Assembly (NCBI RefSeq): GCF_023715685.1
Contig: NZ_JAMBOQ010000003.1
Location: 1,011,174-1,075,173, forward strand
Reading direction: 5' to 3'
Origin: Priestia aryabhattai
GTDB taxonomy: Bacteria > Bacillota > Bacilli > Bacillales > Bacillaceae_H
Length of the DNA: 64,000 nt
Shown: positions 60,590 through 64,000 of the stretch, in pieces
Numbering within the stretch: the stretch's first letter is position 1
Layout of the letters: every line of letters begins with the position of its first letter
The notes under the pieces: model-generated
Seen by the model: the letters and a program-made list of their open reading frames with translations, nothing else
Told to the model about the DNA's origin: nothing
The model's database searches: none
Made by a program: the position numbers and the translations under genes

Positions 60590-61582
60590 ATGTTGAAAAG
60601 AGTTTTTTGTATTGGTGAAACATTAATTGATTTTATTCCTGTTCAAAAAGAAAAGTCTTTAAAAGAAGTTAATAGTTTTGAACGTGTGGCTGGGGGAGCT
60701 CCTATGAACGTTGCAATTGCGATTGCAAAATACGGAGGGAATTCTGTTATGCTAACCAAAATAGCTAATGATAGTTTTGGTGATTATTTAGTAGACGTGC
60801 TTAAAGGGAATGGAGTAGATACTTCCTACATTATTCGATGTAACGAAGGAGAGACCGGTTTGGCATTCGTATCTGTAGATAAGTTGGGAGATAGAGACTT
60901 TAGTTTTTACAGAAAGAATTCAGCTGATTTATTACTTTTACCAAACGAGGTGAAAGTAGATTGGTTTAATAAGGGAGACCTTCTTCATTTTTGTTCAGTA
61001 GATTTAGTCGAAAGTCCAATGAAACAAACCCATATAAAAGTAATAGATAGTTTTCAAAAAATGGATGGGATTGTCAGTTTTGACCCAAATGTTCGTCTTC
61101 CCTTATGGCCTAATAAAGAAAGTTGTCGTCGAACAATTTTAGACTTTTTACCTTTAGCAGATATTGTGAAAGTATCGGATGAAGAACTATTTTTTATAAC
61201 TAATATTAAGGAAGAAAGAGAAGCTATTAACTCTCTTTTTGTTGGTAACGTAAAAGTGGTAGTTTATACAAAAGGAAAAGGTGGAGCTATTATTTATTTA
61301 GAAAATGGAGAACAATTTGAGGATAAAGGATTTAAAGTAACTGTTTCAGATACAACCGGAGCAGGTGATGCATTTATAGGTGGTTTTTTATCTGAATTGC
61401 TTTCAATTGATATATCAAGTGACAATCTATGTGAAAAAATTAGTGAACATCATCAACAATTGCTTACCTTTGCTAATGCAAGTGGTGCGCTCACTGCTTC
61501 AGTGAAAGGAGCGATTCAGGCCGCACCTGGGAAACAACATATAATGAATTTTATTGCTATTCAAAGAAGTAAATTAGTTTAA
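60590..61582 (+). CDS. PfkB-family fructokinase
   Basis: 330 residues from ATG 60590 (GGGGTGA upstream; GTG 60584 lies inside that site). CIGETLIDFIPV begins the ribokinase fold; VAGGAPMNVAIAIAKYGGNSVMLTKI is the substrate glycine loop, and VSDTTGAGDAFIGGFLSEL holds the catalytic Asp and anion hole. It phosphorylates fructose released by the GH32 enzyme. The central portion GEQFEDKGFKV is typical of fructokinases. Confidence 0.9.
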   Translation: MLKRVFCIGETLIDFIPVQKEKSLKEVNSFERVAGGAPMNVAIAIAKYGGNSVMLTKIANDSFGDYLVDVLKGNGVDTSYIIRCNEGETGLAFVSVDKLGDRDFSFYRKNSADLLLLPNEVKVDWFNKGDLLHFCSVDLVESPMKQTHIKVIDSFQKMDGIVSFDPNVRLPLWPNKESCRRTILDFLPLADIVKVSDEELFFITNIKEEREAINSLFVGNVKVVVYTKGKGGAIIYLENGEQFEDKGFKVTVSDTTGAGDAFIGGFLSELLSIDISSDNLCEKISEHHQQLLTFANASGALTASVKGAIQAAPGKQHIMNFIAIQRSKLV

Positions 61583-61656
61583 TAAAATATTTAACTATAA
61601 TTAAGAATTTGTAGAAAAATTTATAATACAAGTAAGAATTAAAAGAAGGGATCTAA

Positions 61657-62241
61657 ATGATGAAAACTGAAAAAGAGAAGATGTTAGGTGGAGAAATGTA
61701 TAATCCTGCAGATACTCAATTAGTAAAAGATCGAGAAAATGCGAGGAGGCAAGTTAGAATATATAATGAGACTTTGGAGACTGAAGGTAACAAACGTACT
61801 AAACTATTAAAAGAATTATTTGGTTACACTGGGGAAAACGTATATATGGAACCAAATATCAGAGTTGACTATGGCTATAATATATATGTTGGCGAAAACT
61901 TTTTTGCAAACTTTGATTGTGTCATCCTAGACGTTTGTAAAGTGAGGTTTGGAGATAATTGTTTACTTGGTCCTGGTGTACATATCTATACAGCAACTCA
62001 TCCAATTGACCCAAATGAACGGAATTCAGGACAGGAATACGCAAAACCAATTATTTTTGGAGATAATGTATGGATTGGTGGAAGTTCAGTGATAAATCCA
62101 GGAGTGATGATAGGAGACAATGTTGTTATTGCATCTGGCTCAGTAGTGACTAAAGACATACCTAGCAATGTAGTGGTGGGAGGGAATCCAGCGAAAATCA
62201 TTAAGAAATTGGAAACTAAGGTTATAAGAAAATTTCGCTGA
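61657..62241 (+). CDS. maa: Maltose/sugar O-acetyltransferase (hexapeptide)
   Basis: 194 residues. The Mac domain [24 protein letters not shown] opens the protein; the left-handed beta-helix has [31 protein letters not shown], the catalytic His in [14 protein letters not shown], and [45 protein letters not shown]. It acetylates maltose, glucose or similar sugars, perhaps to expel excess. It lies 74 bases after the fructokinase and may be read in the same transcript. Confidence 0.9.
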   Translation: MMKTEKEKMLGGEMYNPADTQLVKDRENARRQVRIYNETLETEGNKRTKLLKELFGYTGENVYMEPNIRVDYGYNIYVGENFFANFDCVILDVCKVRFGDNCLLGPGVHIYTATHPIDPNERNSGQEYAKPIIFGDNVWIGGSSVINPGVMIGDNVVIASGSVVTKDIPSNVVVGGNPAKIIKKLETKVIRKFR

Positions 62242-62293
62242 ATTTTGGTAACATCACTCTAAATGAAATTTGAATTTCTAACTTATTAGTTAA

Positions 62294-62587
62294 TTGGTGA
62301 TTAAATTGAATATATGGATGGGGAAAATTAGAGATTATAATCATTTGGGTCATTATCAAGGGACCTATCAAGCAATTATAGAGAAACAAGATAAGATGTT
62401 TTATAAAATGACATTATTGTTTAATCCTGCATATACGCTAAAAAATCAAGATAGAAATAATCATTTAAAAGATAAAATATTGTACAGTTCAAGTGTAGAG
62501 GTACTTAAAAGAACATTCAGAAATAAAATTCCTCTTTTAAAGAAACAAACAAAAGTAGTATGGATAAAAAGAGGGTTAAATCTTTAA
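62294..62587 (+). CDS. Hypothetical basic protein
   Basis: 97 codons from TTG 62294; TTG 62306 with GGTGA before it, or ATG 62318, are alternative starts. Basic, with no membrane segment: GKIRDYNHLGHYQGTYQAIIEKQDKMFYKMTLLFNPAYTLKN and a Lys/Arg-rich tail. No family recognised. It lies between the acetyltransferase and a terminator, and the ribosome binding site is weak. Confidence 0.45.
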   Translation: MVIKLNIWMGKIRDYNHLGHYQGTYQAIIEKQDKMFYKMTLLFNPAYTLKNQDRNNHLKDKILYSSSVEVLKRTFRNKIPLLKKQTKVVWIKRGLNL

Positions 62588-62706
62588 TTTTTCAAGTGAA
62601 AGATCATGATGACAAGAAATCTTGTCTGTAAAGCTAGTTTTATTGGTTCAGGTGTAAACCAAACTATGATTATGCATTTTAAGTAAATACAGAGTAAAAT
62701 AACTTA

Positions 62707-62736
62707 GAAGGGCATATCCTATGATATGTCCTTTTA
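62707..62736 (+). terminator. Terminator
   Basis: AAGGGCATATC/GATATGTCCTT stem and TTT. Confidence 0.7.
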
Positions 62737-62829
62737 GTATGGTTAATTTTCATCTTTTTTTCACTATTAAATGATAAATTAATTGCTAATCATGCTGTAA
62801 AGCATTTTTTCATAGATAGTCCCCTTTCC

Positions 62830-62858
62830 AAGCTTACCTAAAAAGGTGAGCTTTTTTC
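62830..62858 (+). terminator. Terminator-like hairpin
   Basis: AAGCTTACC/GGTGAGCTT stem with six T, 17 bases before the reverse boundary motif. Confidence 0.75.
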
Positions 62859-62874
62859 TTATAAGCTGCATTTT

Positions 62875-62898
62875 ATTTACATAATGTCTCTTCCGGTA
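62875..62898 (-). repeat. Dispersed boundary motif, reverse copy
   Basis: Minus strand ACCGGAAGAGAC then ATTATGTAAAT; close to 30637. It directly precedes repeat element R4. Confidence 0.5.
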
Positions 62899-62904
62899 CA
62901 CAAT

Positions 62905-63166
62905 TCAAAAAAAAATCCTTCGTAGGCAAGAGTTCCAGATAAGGTGAGTTTTCTTCTTTATGCAGCTATTTTCTTTATACATCCTTGATCTGACGGAGTT
63001 CTCTCCATGTGTGGGTAAAGAAAAAATGTATAAAAAGCGCACCTTTTGTACGTATGTTCGTATGGAAAAATATATTGCATATAGGAAAATATGTTATTAT
63101 GTATCTACACATGCATTTTGTAGTAAAAAGCCACCTGTCCTGCAAATACTGGGTGGCTTTTTATTT
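62905..63166 (+). repeat. Intergenic repeat element R4 (possible structured RNA)
   Basis: Full copy of the R1/R2 element: TTTATGCAGC, TTTATACATCCTTGAT (pairing segment 62974-62982), ATGTATAAAA (63026-63035), and TTTTGTACGT (63044-63053). The third segment differs from R1 by two changes that still pair with the second segment through G-U pairs, a hint that the hairpin is what is conserved. TATGTTATTATGTAT and a terminator follow as in R2. Confidence 0.65.
63125..63162 (+). terminator. Terminator closing repeat element R4
   Basis: AAAAAGCCACC/GGTGGCTTTTT stem and T-run. Confidence 0.85.
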
Positions 63167-63188
63167 TGTATATATTAAAAATAGATAA

Positions 63189-63371
63189 TTAATCATTTAT
63201 ATTAATTTCTTCTAATTTATTTAATAACTGGTCTACAAATTGACTAATCAAAATCGTATGATCGCTAGTAAACCCTTCTTCTAACCATATTTCAATCATA
63301 AGTTCCCTCGCTGCTTCTATATCTACAAGTAGAGCCTTTCTTAACATACTGTTGTATCTGTATCTTTGCAA
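63189..63371 (-). CDS. Spo0E-like aspartyl-phosphate phosphatase
   Basis: 60 residues from TTG 63371 with AGGTGA at good spacing. Two helices: IEAARELMIEIWLEEGF and the C-terminal HTILISQFVDQLLNKLEE. The GFTS...SQFVDQLLN pattern matches the G-x-x-S ... S-Q-x-L-D signature of Spo0E-family phosphatases, which dephosphorylate Spo0A and delay sporulation; Leu-Asp reads Val-Asp here. The match is short, so this is a probable call. Confidence 0.6.
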   Translation of the reverse strand: MQRYRYNSMLRKALLVDIEAARELMIEIWLEEGFTSDHTILISQFVDQLLNKLEEININD

Positions 63372-63564
63372 TTATGTACTCACCTATTTCCCTAAGTTGT
63401 TAAGTCTTCATTTAACAATAACTGGATTTTTTCCATATAATAATAATTCTTCTTGTAAGATCCAATTGAGAGAGTAGAATAACGGTTTTAGGGTTTGAAT
63501 GGTTAAGTTTTTATACTTAATACATTTTTTAATTCATGAATTTATGGAAAGTAATGGAGTTTGT

Positions 63565-63584
63565 AAAAGTATACCTTTACGGAC
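63565..63584 (+). repeat. Short motif shared with 18775 and 24858
   Basis: AAAAGTATACCTTTACGGAC, one base different from the copy at 24865. The sequence 63372-63748 otherwise shows only AT-rich DNA and a loose inverted pair GAACGTCC/ACGAACG. Confidence 0.55.
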
Positions 63585-63748
63585 TTTTGTTTTATATAAG
63601 AAATCTAGCATTTTTACCGTTCGTTTATGTTGAAAAATAAATTATGAACGTCCTCTAAAAACCATACATTTTTACGAACGATTTTAGTAGACTAATAGGA
63701 AAAGAAACGTAAAAGGAGTATAGAAATGGGAAAACTTTAGAGTTTTTA

Positions 63749-63796
63749 TTGAATAAAGAACCTTTGTTCTTATATAATGTAGAGAACAAACGTTCT
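63749..63796 (+). promoter_or_regulatory. SOS promoter with two LexA boxes
   Basis: TTGAAT (63749-63754), 18 bases, TATAAT (63773-63778). AGAACCTTTGTTCT (63757-63770) sits between the two boxes, and AGAACAAACGTTCT (63783-63796) covers the start point. Both have the GAAC-n4-GTTC core of the Bacillus LexA (DinR) site. GAGGAG follows as ribosome binding site. Confidence 0.85.
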
Positions 63797-63816
63797 TTAT
63801 TTGAGGAGTTTTTTCA

Positions 63817-63877
63817 ATGGATGATGGGCAGCTACCAAACAGAGTCATTATATGTATCGATATGAAGTCGTTTTTTG
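63817..63877 (+). pseudogene. uvrX: 5' exon of a UvrX-type Y-family DNA polymerase, interrupted
   Basis: Twenty codons plus one base from ATG 63817 encode LPNRVIICIDMKSFF, the start of uvrX/YqjW-type lesion-bypass polymerases, with the first catalytic Asp in CIDMKSFF. The frame then runs GARR and stops at 63889-63891. The expected continuation is Ala-Ser; the single base G at 63877 would be the first base of that Ala codon if the sequence from 63878 were spliced out. Confidence 0.7.
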
Positions 63878-64000
63878 GTGCGAGACGTTAATCTCAAAAG
63901 TTAGGCTAATAACCTAACGGGGAGGGATTGATCTCAATGGAATCTGAATTTAGATTACAAGAGATACAACTTTTTCAGTGACAGAAGGAATGATTGGGTA
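63878..64000 (+). mobile_element. Probable group II intron, 5' end only
   Basis: The sequence inserted in the polymerase gene begins GTGCGAGACG, matching the GUGYG 5' boundary of bacterial group II introns, and continues with a compact hairpin GTTAGG...CCTAAC (63899-63918) as in domain I. The window ends before any intron-encoded reverse transcriptase or domain V can be seen. Confidence 0.55.

Noticed and set aside
62960..63178. 72-codon ORF within repeat element R4
   Set aside because: No ribosome binding site; the frame is not kept in R1 or R2, where the same nucleotide blocks are conserved.
63817..63891. 24-residue peptide MDDGQLP...GARR as a complete small SOS gene
   Set aside because: The first 20 residues are the N-terminus of a Y-family polymerase and the end coincides with a group II intron-like boundary, so an interrupted gene is the better reading.

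Overview
The window looks like chromosome of a low-GC, Gram-positive spore former of the Bacillaceae (Bacillus or Priestia type). The DNA is AT-rich and start sites carry strong AGGAGG-type ribosome binding sites. There is a close relative of the B. subtilis nanoRNase NrnB, a YqjM-type old yellow enzyme, a Spo0E-like phosphatase, CcpA-type cre sites and Bacillus-type LexA boxes. Most of the window is accessory metabolism with many regulators and several decayed genes. I see no rRNA, tRNA or CRISPR.

Layout. 1-2893: shikimate/quinate dehydrogenase, type II dehydroquinase and an MFS transporter. 3190-6588: small membrane and phage-like proteins, a DinB-fold protein and a glutamine amidotransferase that appears to start at ATT. 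6719-18301: two GntR regulators, then a fumarylacetoacetase-family hydrolase, SDR, carboxylate symporter and aminotransferase, then a MarR-controlled old yellow enzyme/SDR pair, an NAD(P)-binding protein and a lumazine-binding-fold protein. Near-identical ATGGTCAGACCAT palindromes before three of these units define a probable GntR regulon. 18302-30564: small transferase and resistance-like genes (nucleoside phosphorylase, AAC(6')-like acetyltransferase, nucleotidyltransferase, GrpB, GNAT, pyrophosphatase-like) mixed with wrecks of pncB, csp, an IS3 transposase, fabH and a coaB-like gene, plus nrnB and SDR/MarR and EamA/LysR pairs. 30565-37099: a conspicuously GC-rich serine hydrolase, an IS110-family element, a quinone-oxidoreductase-like gene and small genes. 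37536-46168: an electrophile and nitro-compound defence island with two nitronate monooxygenases, two luciferase-like monooxygenases, a nitroreductase, an F420-type oxidoreductase, one MarR and two YodB/CatR-like HxlR regulators. 46299-52644: an EamA exporter and a LacI-controlled inositol-like catabolic cluster. 52989-62241: a LacI-controlled sucrose/fructo-oligosaccharide cluster with ABC importer, MFS symporter, GH32 hydrolase, fructokinase and a maltose-type acetyltransferase. 62588-64000: an intergenic repeat, a Spo0E-like gene and, at the edge, a LexA-boxed uvrX-type DNA polymerase gene that appears to be interrupted by the 5' end of a group II intron.

Two dispersed patterns are not explained by the genes. 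The first is an intergenic element (copies near 3.6, 37.2, 52.8 and 62.9 kb). It carries three copies of a TTTTATACAT/ATGTATAAAA pairing segment, which allows two mutually exclusive hairpins, and full copies are followed by a strong terminator. The second is a short motif (TTCCGATAA ... TTATGTTAACTA ... TTGTATATCGTATA) that recurs at the ends of transcription units between about 22 and 47 kb and in reverse orientation beside three of the four repeats. In two cases same-direction copies bracket a single gene with its own terminator, which resembles a gene-cassette boundary. This second pattern is the best candidate for something undescribed. No recombinase for it is visible in the window, so the mobile interpretation is inference.
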